DNA of 43,466 nt from assembly GCA_964572855.1 (NCBI GenBank), contig CAZNGF010000013.1, positions 1 to 43,466 of the forward strand. The letters run 5' to 3'. The notes below the pieces were generated by a model that worked only from the letters and a program-made list of their open reading frames with translations, searched no databases and was not told the DNA's origin. This document shows, piece after piece, positions 23,520 to 30,852 of the stretch. Position 1 is the stretch's first letter. Each line of letters opens with the position of its first letter. Origin of the DNA: CAZNGF01 sp964572855 (GTDB lineage: Bacteria; Bipolaricaulota; Bipolaricaulia; RBG-16-55-9; JAJCYT01). Both the position numbers and the translations under genes were made by a program.

Positions 23520-24533
23520 ATGCTGCGACTGCCCCGTTTCACTTTCCACGCGCCAGAGACTTTGAAAGACGCTCTAAAAATGCTCGGCGACCACGGTCCG
23601 GAGGCCATGCTGGTGGCCGGGGGGACCGACGTCTACCCCAAGATGAAGCGCCGCCAGTTCCAGCCCAAAGCGCTGGTGAGCCTGCGGGGGCTGCGCGAGC
23701 TGGGCGGCGTGCGGGGGAAGGCGGGCGCGGGCATGACGCTCGGGGCCGGCGCGACGCTGAGCGAGATCGCCCATCACCCCGAGATTCGCTCGCACTACAG
23801 CGGCCTGAGCACGGCCGCCGGGGTCGTTTCGACGCCGGTGCTCCGCAACATGGGGACGCTGGGCGGCAACCTCTGCCTGGACACGCGTTGCAACTACTAC
23901 GACCAGACGCGCGAGTGGCGCAAGTCGATCGACTGGTGCAAGAAGGCGCCGGGGCCGGGTCTGACCTCCGAAGAGGTCCCGTGCCGCGTGGCGCCGGGCA
24001 GCCCCAAGTGCCTGGCGGCCTCCTCGACCGACACCGCGCCCATGTTGATCGCGCTGGGCGCCGAGGTCACGCTGGTCGGACCCGAGGGCGAGCGGCGCGT
24101 GCCGGTCGAGGCGCTGTTCCAAAACGACGGGATGCACTTTCTGACCAAGCGGCGCGATGAGATACTGACCGAGGTCCATCTGCCCCCGGCCGACGGGGTC
24201 AAGACGGCTTATTTGAAGCTGCGCCGCCGCGGCGCGTTCGATTTCCCTGTCCTGGGCGCGGCGGTCGCGCTGAAGCTGGATGACGGCGGCACCATGCGCG
24301 ACGCCCGCGTCGCGCTGGGGGGCGTGGCCTCGCAGCCGTTGCTCGTCGAGGAAGCGGGGCAGTCGCTCGTGGGCAACAAACTCGACGAAGACGCGCTGCA
24401 AGCGGCCGCCCAAGCCGCCTTCGGTCCCGCCCGCCCGATGGACAACACCGACTTCCACCTGGGCTACCGTAAGAAGATGGTGCCGGTCTACGTCAAGCGG
24501 GCGCTGCGGGCCGCCGCGGGGGTTTCAAGCTGA
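23520..24533 (+). CDS. Molybdenum hydroxylase FAD subunit with extra [4Fe-4S] loop (HcrB-like)
   Basis: FAD-binding subunit, 337 residues, of the CoxM/XdhB family. The FAD site is AMLVAGGTDVYPKMKRR (30-45) and NMGTLGGNLCLDTRC (110-124), followed by the C-terminal CO-dehydrogenase-flavoprotein domain. Unlike ordinary family members it has an insertion (about 119-165) with Cys124, Cys140, Cys155 and Cys164 (C-x15-C-x14-C-x8-C). Such an insertion is the hallmark of the 4-hydroxybenzoyl-CoA reductase beta subunit, where it binds a [4Fe-4S] cluster. KCLAASSTDTAPMLIALGAEV follows it. This gene therefore completes the enzyme whose other subunits lie on the opposite strand. Separation and own promoter suggest independent control. 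Confidence 0.9.
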   Translation: MLRLPRFTFHAPETLKDALKMLGDHGPEAMLVAGGTDVYPKMKRRQFQPKALVSLRGLRELGGVRGKAGAGMTLGAGATLSEIAHHPEIRSHYSGLSTAAGVVSTPVLRNMGTLGGNLCLDTRCNYYDQTREWRKSIDWCKKAPGPGLTSEEVPCRVAPGSPKCLAASSTDTAPMLIALGAEVTLVGPEGERRVPVEALFQNDGMHFLTKRRDEILTEVHLPPADGVKTAYLKLRRRGAFDFPVLGAAVALKLDDGGTMRDARVALGGVASQPLLVEEAGQSLVGNKLDEDALQAAAQAAFGPARPMDNTDFHLGYRKKMVPVYVKRALRAAAGVSS

Positions 24534-24563
24534 AAAAGGAAAAGGGCACGCGCTTGCGTGCCC
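24533..24563 (-). terminator. Rho-independent terminator of tRNA-Gly
   Basis: On the minus strand GGGCACGC and GCGTGCCC (24563-24556 and 24551-24544) form an 8-bp stem with a 4-base loop. A T-rich tail TTTTCCTTTTT (24543-24533) follows. The reverse direction has no T-tract, so it serves the tRNA and not the convergent FAD-subunit gene, whose stop it touches. Confidence 0.8.
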
Positions 24564-24567
24564 TGGG

Positions 24568-24642
24568 TGGAGCGGGAAACGGGATTTGAACCCGCGACCT
24601 ACAGCATGGCAAGCTGTCGCTCTACCGCTGAGCTATTCCCGC
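24568..24642 (-). tRNA. tRNA-Gly (anticodon GCC), CCA encoded
   Basis: On the minus strand the 75-base gene folds into a full cloverleaf. The acceptor stem is GCGGGAA/TTCCCGC followed by T and encoded CCA. The D arm is AGCTCAGCGGTAGAGC, the anticodon arm ACAGC-TTGCCAT-GCTGT, and the T arm GCGGG-TTCAAAT-CCCGT. The anticodon GCC reads GGC and GGT, the dominant glycine codons here. A TATAAT box lies a few bases upstream and a terminator downstream, so it is a single-gene unit. Confidence 0.97.
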
Positions 24643-24654
24643 TTGCGTTCCCCG

Positions 24655-24683
24655 ATTATAGCCGCCGCCCCCGCGCGGGGCAA
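24655..24683 (-). promoter_or_regulatory. Promoter of tRNA-Gly
   Basis: On the minus strand -35 TTGCCC (24683-24678) and -10 TATAAT (24660-24655) are 17 bases apart, starting transcription about six bases before the tRNA. The -35 lies inside a strong hairpin sequence that follows sppA. Confidence 0.7.
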
Positions 24684-24695
24684 GCCGCCCCGCGC
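24673..24695 (-). terminator. Stem-loop after sppA
   Basis: GCGCGGGGC pairs with GCCCCGCGC (9 bp, 5-base loop), starting right after the sppA stop on the minus strand. No T-tract follows. It probably ends or stabilises the sppA mRNA before the tRNA promoter. Confidence 0.5.
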
Positions 24696-26378
24696 TCAAT
24701 CCCAGGGCTCGCTCCCGAACGGGCACAGACACAGCGGGGTGCGTCCATCCCAATAGACAATCCCGCGCAGCGCGAAGTCGAAGGCGGCGCCCGCCGGTTC
24801 GGGCGGGGCGAGCGGCTGCTTGACCCGGTAGCGCTCGACCAGCGGCGCGTGCGCGGGGAGGCCCGCCAGCGCGCGCGCCTTCTCGACGCCCTCGCGCAAG
24901 CCACCTAGCGCGTCGACCAGGCCGTGGTCGAGCGCCTGGCGCCCGGTCCACACCCGGCCGCGCCCCACGGCGTCGACGGCCTCGCGTGCGAGCTTGCGGC
25001 TCGCAGTCACTCTGTCCAGGAACACGTCGTAGGTGCGCGTGATCCCCTTCCACATCACGGCCCGCTCCTGCTCGGTCAGCGGGCGCGACGCGTCGCCGAA
25101 GTCGGCGCGCTCGCCGCGCAACAGCAGATCGCGGGTGAGCCCGAGTTTGTCCAGCAGGCCGCGGTTGCTGATGTGTCCGTTGAGCACGCCGATCGAGCCC
25201 GTGATCGTCCCCGGCCGCGCCACGATCCAGGCGCCCGGCGTCGCCACGTAGTAGCCGCCCGAGCCCGCCACCGCGCCCATCACGACCACGACGGGCTTGC
25301 GCGCGGCCACCTGTTCCAGCGCGGCGGCCATGGCCTCCGAGGCCGTGGCCGAGCCGCCGCCCGAGTCCACGTAGACGACCAGCGCGGCCGCGCGCTTGTC
25401 CTCGGCGGCGCGGCGCGCCTGCTGCACGACCGTCAAATCGCCCGCGCGTTCGTTCAGCAACAGCGGCAGCCGAAACGGCGGCTTAAACGGCGGACGCGCG
25501 TTCTCGCCGTCCACGATGTCGCCCTCCACGCGCAGCAGCGCGACGTGGCGGCTTGCGGGCCGCCGCACGCGCCTGTGCAAGCGCCCGCGGGCGGCCTCCC
25601 ACGGCAGCAACCGTGCGGCGGAGCCTTCCCCCAGGCGTTCCGGCAGCGCCTCCTCGCTCAGCAGCCCGTCCACCAGCCCCGCCTCAACCGCCTCCAGGTC
25701 CGTGTACGGGGAGCCGTCGACCCAGGCAAGCGCGCGCTCGCGTTCGACCCCGCGCCCCTCGGCGAGCCCGTCCACCAGCGCCTCGAACTGGGAATCCAGT
25801 AGCCAGTCGTACATCTCGCGCGCCTCGTCGGACATCGTCGTGCGCGTCAGCACGTCCATACCCGATTTGTACGGGCTGATTTGGACGACCTCGGCCTCCA
25901 GCCCCAGCTTGTTGAGCCCGCCGGTCAGGAACGTGACCCCGAGCTTGAACCCCAACGGGTGAACGTGCCCGCCGGGCTGCAACAGCACCTCGTCGGCCGC
26001 GCTGGCCACGTAGAGGCTCGCGTTCGTGTAGGTGTGCGACCAGGCGCAGACGTGCTTGCCGGCTTCCCGCAGCCGCTGGATCTCCACGCGCAGCCATTGC
26101 AGCTCGGCCAGCGGCAGCTTGAGCGGGCGCAGGTGCAGCACCACGCCCCGCACGCGCGGGTCGCGGGCCAGGGCCGAAAAGCGGTCGGCCAGGTCCATCA
26201 GGCTGGCCGGCGTCGGAGACAGGCGGCGCGCGAGCCAGCCGCGGTGCGGCGGCCGCAGGGCGGGGTACGACCCCGCCAGCGTGAACGTGACGTAGTCCGG
26301 CGCGGCGCGCAGGTGGCGCAGGCCGTTGGCAAGCGTCGTCCAGCCTGCGTGGATCAAAAAGAACGGATAGCGGAGCAT
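24696..26378 (-). CDS. sppA: Signal peptide peptidase SppA (67K type, two S49 domains)
   Basis: Membrane-bound serine/lysine peptidase that degrades cleaved signal peptides, 560 residues with two S49 domains as in E. coli SppA. The general-base lysine is in the first domain (K171, SPYKSGMD) and the nucleophile in the second (S373, AVAGSGGYYVA). This is the expected split of the dyad between domains. VYVDSGGGSATASEAM and GTITGSIGVLNGHI are further S49 landmarks. The N-terminus (YPFFLIHAGWTTLANGLRHL) is only moderately hydrophobic, so membrane anchoring is less clear than in E. coli. ATG 26378 follows AAAGGA. It is 31 bases downstream of the Tfx-type regulator gene on the same strand and probably co-transcribed with it. 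Confidence 0.92.
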   Translation of the reverse strand: MLRYPFFLIHAGWTTLANGLRHLRAAPDYVTFTLAGSYPALRPPHRGWLARRLSPTPASLMDLADRFSALARDPRVRGVVLHLRPLKLPLAELQWLRVEIQRLREAGKHVCAWSHTYTNASLYVASAADEVLLQPGGHVHPLGFKLGVTFLTGGLNKLGLEAEVVQISPYKSGMDVLTRTTMSDEAREMYDWLLDSQFEALVDGLAEGRGVERERALAWVDGSPYTDLEAVEAGLVDGLLSEEALPERLGEGSAARLLPWEAARGRLHRRVRRPASRHVALLRVEGDIVDGENARPPFKPPFRLPLLLNERAGDLTVVQQARRAAEDKRAAALVVYVDSGGGSATASEAMAAALEQVAARKPVVVVMGAVAGSGGYYVATPGAWIVARPGTITGSIGVLNGHISNRGLLDKLGLTRDLLLRGERADFGDASRPLTEQERAVMWKGITRTYDVFLDRVTASRKLAREAVDAVGRGRVWTGRQALDHGLVDALGGLREGVEKARALAGLPAHAPLVERYRVKQPLAPPEPAGAAFDFALRGIVYWDGRTPLCLCPFGSEPWD

Positions 26379-26409
26379 GATGCGTTCCTTTCGGGGGTGG
26401 TCGTGTCGA

Positions 26410-26862
26410 TCACGTTGCGATCCGGATCCGCAGCGAGCCGTCGGCCGTCACGGTCAGGTCGATCGGGGCACCGAGCTGGTCGCGTTCGATCGCAGCCGGG
26501 GCGCGCTCGCGGAGGTGCTGGATCACGCGGGCCGCGTCCGCTTGCACCTTGATCCCGGCCCGATCGGCCGCGCGGTAGAGCCGAGGGGGCAGGTCGACCA
26601 GAGCGGCGCCCGCTTCAAAACGCAGGGACAGGGCCGGGAAGAGACGATCGGCAAGTTGGAGCGTGCGCCGGGCGCGGGCCAACTTGTCCCGCGCGGTTCG
26701 CTCCAGCGCGCTCACGTTGGCCCGGCTCGTGCCCCAACGCCGGGCAATGCTCGCTTGCGAACAGCCGGCAGCCCGCAACGCCAGCACGTGGGCCTGTCGT
26801 TCCGTGAACAACGTCCCCTCGAACTCGGCGGGCTCGGGCACATCGGCGTGCGTGGGTGCCAT
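26410..26862 (-). CDS. Tfx-type helix-turn-helix DNA-binding protein
   Basis: Small predicted regulator, 150 residues. The N-terminal part is a sigma-region-4-like HTH (FTERQAHVLALRAAGCSQASIARRWGTSRANVSALERTARDKLARARRTLQL, about 19-70). The C-terminal domain resembles that of archaeal Tfx: a DLPPRLYRAADRAGIKVQADAARVIQHLRE-like segment, then a basic/hydrophobic end DLTVTADGSLRIRI. Tfx was described as activating molybdenum formylmethanofuran dehydrogenase genes in a methanogen. Homologues are mostly archaeal, so a bacterial copy may reflect transfer. A target among the molybdenum genes nearby is only a speculation. ATG 26862 is six bases after a -10, so the message is probably leaderless. The gene is divergent from rluB. 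Confidence 0.75.
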   Translation of the reverse strand: MAPTHADVPEPAEFEGTLFTERQAHVLALRAAGCSQASIARRWGTSRANVSALERTARDKLARARRTLQLADRLFPALSLRFEAGAALVDLPPRLYRAADRAGIKVQADAARVIQHLRERAPAAIERDQLGAPIDLTVTADGSLRIRIAT

Positions 26863-26868
26863 CCCCTT

Positions 26869-26897
26869 ACGGTAGGCCCAAGCCGCCGGCCCGGCAA
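26869..26897 (-). promoter_or_regulatory. Leaderless promoter of the Tfx-type regulator
   Basis: On the minus strand -35 TTGCCG (26897-26892) and -10 TACCGT (26874-26869) have a 17-base spacer. The -10 ends six bases before ATG 26862. AAGGGG directly abuts the ATG, too close to serve as a ribosome site, which supports a leaderless start. Confidence 0.55.
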
Positions 26898-26903
26898 GCC
26901 GGG
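26890..26903. promoter_or_regulatory. 14-bp inverted repeat in the divergent promoter region
   Basis: CCCGGC-AA-GCCGGG is a perfect palindrome covering the -35 of the regulator and lying just upstream of the rluB promoter. It is placed where an autoregulatory operator would sit. GC-rich palindromes arise by chance in such DNA, so this remains tentative. Confidence 0.35.
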
Positions 26904-26924
26904 TGCATCCGGCCTGTTTTCCAA

Positions 26925-26930
26925 TACAAT
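26925..26930 (+). promoter_or_regulatory. -10 box for a leaderless rluB-type mRNA
   Basis: TACAAT ends seven bases before ATG 26938, so transcription should begin at the start codon. No ribosome site is present. The -35 region (about 26901-26908) is poor, hence an activator may be needed. Confidence 0.5.
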
Positions 26931-26937
26931 TCGACCG

Positions 26938-27690
26938 ATGCGCTTCTTGAAGATCGTGCAACAGCAAGCCAACGTCTCGCGCCGACAGGCGCAGGCTCTG
27001 ATCGAGGCGGGCCGCGTGCGGCTCAACGGCGAACCGACCGGGCACCCGTTTTCCGACGTGGCGCTCGAGGACGTGAAAAGCCTGCACGTGGACGGGCAGC
27101 GCGTCTCGTTGACGCGGGACAAGACGGGCGTCTACTGCTACTACAAGCCGAGCGGGATGCTGTGTTCGTTCAAGGACCCGCATCACCACCACGCCATGGG
27201 CAAGGTGTTGCGCCGGCCCGAGCTGCGCGGCTACCGGGTCGCGGGACGCTTGGACCGGGACGCGGAAGGGTTGCTGCTCTTGACCAACGACGGGGACTTG
27301 CTCCACTGGATGACGCACCCGCGCTACGAGGTCGAGAAGGTCTACCACGTGCTCGTCCCGCAGGTGCTGCGCTACCGGCAGACGGGTGATGCGATCCGGC
27401 AGATGAAGGCGGGTATCAGCGACGCGGGCGAGCGGCTGACCGTGCGCGGCGGGCGCATCGCCTACCGCACGAACGAGGAGACCACGGTCGAGCTCGTGCT
27501 CAACGAGGGCAAGAACCACGAGGTCAAGCGCCTGTGCCGCCATTTCGGCTGGCACGTCCGGCGCCTGGTGCGCGTGGGCATGGCGGGCGTGGCGCTGGGG
27601 CAGCTCCGCTCCGGCCAGCTCAAGCCGCTGCCGCGCGCCGAGCTCAACCGGCTGTTGGCGCGCTACGAGGACGAAACGGGCGCGAACTAA
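26938..27690 (+). CDS. RsuA/RluB-family pseudouridine synthase
   Basis: Isomerises specific uridines of rRNA to pseudouridine. The 250-residue protein has an N-terminal S4 RNA-binding domain (MRFLKIVQQQANVSRRQAQALIEAGRVRLNG, 1-31) and the catalytic domain. The catalytic domain shows YYKPSGMLCS, AGRLDRDAEGLLLLTNDGDL (catalytic Asp106), HPRYEVEKVYHV and NEGKNHEVKRLCRHFGWHVRRLVRV. RluB-type (23S, helix 80 region) versus RsuA-type (16S) cannot be decided. A histidine run HHHHAMG follows the KPSG motif where relatives have variable residues. No Shine-Dalgarno precedes ATG 26938 and a -10 box is seven bases upstream. Confidence 0.92.
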   Translation: MRFLKIVQQQANVSRRQAQALIEAGRVRLNGEPTGHPFSDVALEDVKSLHVDGQRVSLTRDKTGVYCYYKPSGMLCSFKDPHHHHAMGKVLRRPELRGYRVAGRLDRDAEGLLLLTNDGDLLHWMTHPRYEVEKVYHVLVPQVLRYRQTGDAIRQMKAGISDAGERLTVRGGRIAYRTNEETTVELVLNEGKNHEVKRLCRHFGWHVRRLVRVGMAGVALGQLRSGQLKPLPRAELNRLLARYEDETGAN

Positions 27691-27739
27691 CCCTCTCCGA
27701 AGGGAGCGGCGCGCCGCGGAGACGAGCGGAAGCCCCTTT

Positions 27740-27768
27740 TTGAAAGGGCCAGAGGCCCATCCTATAAT
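27740..27768 (+). promoter_or_regulatory. Strong promoter of the lipA-pdh operon with a palindrome in the spacer
   Basis: -35 TTGAAA (27740-27745) and -10 TATAAT (27763-27768) are exactly 17 bases apart, the best promoter in the window. The spacer contains GGGCC-AGA-GGCCC (27746-27758), a perfect 5-bp-arm palindrome lying between the two boxes. A regulator bound there would block or re-align the promoter. Start near 27775; AGGAGG at 27781 precedes ATG 27791, so the leader is short. Confidence 0.75.
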
Positions 27769-27790
27769 GCCCTTATCGGCAGGAGGTGGC

Positions 27791-28735
27791 ATGACACAGA
27801 CCCGCGTCAAACCGAATTGGTTCAAAGTCCGACCGCCTTCCGGAAACGCCTACGTTGAAATCAAAAAGACCCTGCGACGCCACGGCTTGAACACCGTCTG
27901 CGAGGAGGCCCGCTGCCCGAACATCGGCGAGTGCTGGGGCGGCGGCACGGCCACGTTTATGGTCATGGGCGACACCTGCACGCGCGGCTGCCGCTTCTGC
28001 GCCGTGCAGACCGGCAACCCGCACCAGGAACTGGACCCGTTCGAACCCGTCAAGGTGGCGCGCTCCATCGCCGAGTGGGGGCTCGACTACGTCGTGATTA
28101 CCTCGGTGGACCGCGACGATCTGGACGACGGCGGCTCGTCGCACTTTGCGTCCGTGATCCGCGCCGTGCAACACCACGCGCCCAACACGCGAATCGAGGT
28201 GCTGATCCCGGACTTCAGTGGGAACGAGACGGACGTCGGGCGCATCGTGTCGGCGGGCCCCGACGTGATTGCACACAACGTCGAAACGGTCGAGCGGCTC
28301 AGCCCCGGCGTGCGCGACCGTCGCGCCGACTACCGCCAATCCCTGCGCGTGCTGGAGGCGGTCAAGGAGCTGGACCCGAGTCGCTATACCAAGTCGTCCA
28401 TCATGCTGGGCCTGGGCGAGGAACGGGACGAAGTCCGGCAGGCCATGCGCGACCTGCGCGCCGCCGGGGTCGACGTGCTCACGCTGGGGCAGTACCTGCG
28501 CCCCACCAAGTCCAAGCGGCACCTGGAGGTTGTCGAGTACCTGCCGCAGGAAGCCTACGACGACTACCGGCGCATGGGTGAGGCGCTCGGATTCCTATAC
28601 GTGGCCTCCGGCCCCCTGGTGCGCAGCTCGTACCGGGCCGGGGAGCTGTTCATGAAAAGCCTGCTTAAGCGAGGAGGAACCATCGATGGCCAAGGCCAAG
28701 GCTCAGAACAAGAGGTCCGCCGGCTCGGCGGTTAA
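27791..28735 (+). CDS. lipA: Lipoyl synthase
   Basis: Radical SAM enzyme that inserts two sulfurs into octanoyl groups to make the lipoyl cofactor of 2-oxoacid dehydrogenases, 314 residues. Both iron-sulfur sites are intact: the auxiliary cluster C37-x4-C42-x5-C48 (CEEARCPNIGEC) and the radical SAM C63-x3-C67-x2-C70 (CTRGCRFC). The C-terminal RSSY motif is also present. ATG 27791 follows AGGAGG; an in-frame TTG at 27740 lies in the promoter and was rejected. The 3' end overlaps the E1 alpha gene by 50 bases, so LipA has a tail (GGTIDGQGQGSEQEVRRLGG) read from another frame of that gene. Its position at the head of the operon ties cofactor supply to enzyme expression. No lipB is nearby. Confidence 0.97.
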   Translation: MTQTRVKPNWFKVRPPSGNAYVEIKKTLRRHGLNTVCEEARCPNIGECWGGGTATFMVMGDTCTRGCRFCAVQTGNPHQELDPFEPVKVARSIAEWGLDYVVITSVDRDDLDDGGSSHFASVIRAVQHHAPNTRIEVLIPDFSGNETDVGRIVSAGPDVIAHNVETVERLSPGVRDRRADYRQSLRVLEAVKELDPSRYTKSSIMLGLGEERDEVRQAMRDLRAAGVDVLTLGQYLRPTKSKRHLEVVEYLPQEAYDDYRRMGEALGFLYVASGPLVRSSYRAGELFMKSLLKRGGTIDGQGQGSEQEVRRLGG

Positions 28736-29819
28736 GATCCAGGAAACGTACCGGCCGCTGCAAATCCTCAAGCCGGATGGCTCGGTCGAGGGCAAGGCTC
28801 CCGACCTGTCGAAAGAGAAGCTGTTGCAGCTCTACCGCTGGATGGTCGAGGCGCGCGCCTTCGACCAGCGCGCGCTCAACCTGCAGCGCCAGGGACGCCT
28901 GGGCACCTACGCCCCGCTCAGCGGCCAGGAGGCCTGCCAGGCCGGCTCGGCTTTCGCGCTGGAGAAGCGGGACTGGGTGTTTCCGTCCTACCGCGAGCAC
29001 CTGGCGGCCGCGGTCCACGGGGTGGACTGGCTCACGTCGCTGACCTACTGGGGCGGGAGCGAGGAGGGCAGCCGCGTGCCCGAGGACGTCAACGTGTTCA
29101 CGGTCTCGATCCCGATCGCGACCCAGATCATCCACGCCGTGGGCATGAGCTGGGCGGCCAAGATTCAGGGCAAGGACGACGCCTCGATCGTCTACTTCGG
29201 CGACGGCGGCACCAGCGAGGGCGACTTCCACGAGGGGCTCAACTTCGCCGGCGTCTACAAGACCGCCACGGTGTTCTTCTGCCAGAACAACCAGTACGCC
29301 ATCTCGCTGCCCGTGAGCCAACAGACGGCCTCGCAGACCATCGCCCAGAAGGCCATCGCCTACGGCATCCCCGGCGTCCAGGTGGACGGCAACGACGTGT
29401 TCGCCGTGTACCAGGCCACGCAAGACGCGCTGGAACGCGGGCGCAAGGGCGAGGGCCCCACGCTCATCGAGGCCGTGACCTATCGCTACGGCCCGCACAC
29501 GACCGCAGACGACCCCACGCGCTACCGCGAGGACGAGGAGGTCGAAAACTGGCGCGAGGAGAAGGACCCCATCGAGCGCCTGCGCAAATACTTGGCCAAC
29601 GAGGGCCACTGGGACGACGAGCAGGAAGAGAAGCTGCAAGAGGACGTCAAGGCGGAGATGGCCAAGGTGGTCGAGGCCTACGAAAACCTGCCCGCGCGCC
29701 CGGTCGAGGAGATCTTCAAGTACACCTACGAAGAGATGCCGTGGCACCTGCGCGAGCAGCTCGACGACCTCAAGGCCTTCATCGAGGAGCACGGGGACCC
29801 CACCGAGGGTCACCACTAA
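28686..29819 (+). CDS. pdhA: Pyruvate dehydrogenase E1 alpha subunit
   Basis: Thiamine-diphosphate-binding alpha chain of the heterotetrameric E1 of a 2-oxoacid dehydrogenase complex, 377 residues. The TPP motif runs from GDG (172-174) to NN (201-202): GDGGTSEGDFHEGLNFAGVY...FFCQNN. The phosphorylation-loop region reads YRYGPHTTADDPTRYREDEE, typical of Gram-positive-type PdhA. ATG 28686 follows GAGGAGG and lies inside the lipA 3' end. Pyruvate is the most likely substrate, but a branched-chain or acetoin substrate cannot be excluded by sequence alone. It is followed three bases later by the first E1 beta gene. Confidence 0.93.
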   Translation: MAKAKAQNKRSAGSAVKIQETYRPLQILKPDGSVEGKAPDLSKEKLLQLYRWMVEARAFDQRALNLQRQGRLGTYAPLSGQEACQAGSAFALEKRDWVFPSYREHLAAAVHGVDWLTSLTYWGGSEEGSRVPEDVNVFTVSIPIATQIIHAVGMSWAAKIQGKDDASIVYFGDGGTSEGDFHEGLNFAGVYKTATVFFCQNNQYAISLPVSQQTASQTIAQKAIAYGIPGVQVDGNDVFAVYQATQDALERGRKGEGPTLIEAVTYRYGPHTTADDPTRYREDEEVENWREEKDPIERLRKYLANEGHWDDEQEEKLQEDVKAEMAKVVEAYENLPARPVEEIFKYTYEEMPWHLREQLDDLKAFIEEHGDPTEGHH

Positions 29820-29822
29820 TCC

Positions 29823-30803
29823 ATGCCCAACTGGACGATTGTTCAGGCGATCAACCACGCGCTGCACGTGGCCATGGCCGCGGACGAGCGCGTGGTCGTG
29901 TTGGGCGAGGACGTCGGGGTGAACGGCGGGGTGTTCCGCGTGACCGAAGGGCTGCACGACCAGTACGGCGACCGCCGCGTGTTCGACACGCCGCTGGCCG
30001 AGGGCGGCATCATCGGGACGGCCATCGGGATGGCCGTCTACGGCCTGCGCCCCGTGCCCGAGATCCAGTTCACCGGTTTCCTGCCCATGGCCTTTGATCA
30101 CCTGGTTTCGCACGCGTCGCGGGTGCGCTGGCGCAGCCGCGGCCGCTTTCACTGCCCGCTCGTGCTGCGCATGCCCTACGGGGCCGGTATCCACGCGCCC
30201 GAGCATCATTCGGAGAGCCACGAGACGTTCTACGCGCACACGCCCGGCCTCAAGGTCGTGATCCCGGCCACGCCCTACGACGCCAAAGGCCTCTTGCTGG
30301 CCGCGATTCGCGACCCGGACCCCGTCTTGTTTTTCGAGCCCAAGCGCATCTATCGCGCCTTCCGACAGGACGTGCCCGAGGACGACTACGAGGTCCCGCT
30401 CGGGCAGGCCCGCGTCGTGCGCGAGGGCGCCGACCTGACCGCGGTATGCTGGGGATCGATGGCCCACACGACCCGGGCCGCTGCCGAAACGGCCGCCGAG
30501 GAGCGAGGCATCGACGTCGAGGTCGTGGACTTGCGCACGATCGCCCCCTTGGACGTCGACACCGTGGTGCGCTCGGTTGAGAAGACCGGGCGCTGCGTGA
30601 TCGTGCAGGAAGCCCCCCGCACGCTGGGCTTCGCCGCCGAGCTCACGGCGCTGATCCACGACCGGGCCTTCGGCGCCCTGGAGGCCCCCGTGGTGCGCGT
30701 GAGCGGGTTCGACACGGCGGTCCCGTACTTCAGGATGGAAGAGACCTACCTCCCCGGCGAGGGGCGCGTGCTGCGGGGGTTCCGACAGGCGCTTGCGTTC
30801 TAG
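29823..30803 (+). CDS. pdhB: Pyruvate dehydrogenase E1 beta subunit, copy 1
   Basis: Beta chain of E1, 326 residues. The family start is IVQAINHALHVAMAADERVVVLGEDVGVNGGVFRVTEGL. The TPP-activating Glu is in DTPLAEGGIIGTAIGMA, the active-site His in HHSESHETFYAHTPGLKVV, and the C-terminal domain carries VEVVDLRTIAPLDVDTV and a VQEAPRTLGF-type segment. All expected catalytic residues are present. A paralogue of nearly the same length follows immediately. Here the neighbours are E1 alpha upstream (3-base gap) and copy 2 downstream (49-base gap). Confidence 0.94.
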   Translation: MPNWTIVQAINHALHVAMAADERVVVLGEDVGVNGGVFRVTEGLHDQYGDRRVFDTPLAEGGIIGTAIGMAVYGLRPVPEIQFTGFLPMAFDHLVSHASRVRWRSRGRFHCPLVLRMPYGAGIHAPEHHSESHETFYAHTPGLKVVIPATPYDAKGLLLAAIRDPDPVLFFEPKRIYRAFRQDVPEDDYEVPLGQARVVREGADLTAVCWGSMAHTTRAAAETAAEERGIDVEVVDLRTIAPLDVDTVVRSVEKTGRCVIVQEAPRTLGFAAELTALIHDRAFGALEAPVVRVSGFDTAVPYFRMEETYLPGEGRVLRGFRQALAF

Positions 30804-30852
30804 GTGTGTTCCCGAACGACGTGAACGATACGGAAAATGGGAGGACGATTGC

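Noticed and set aside
27740..27790. Upstream TTG start for lipA adding 17 residues
   Set aside because: This codon forms the -35 element and lies before the predicted transcript start; ATG 27791 has AGGAGG and fits family length.
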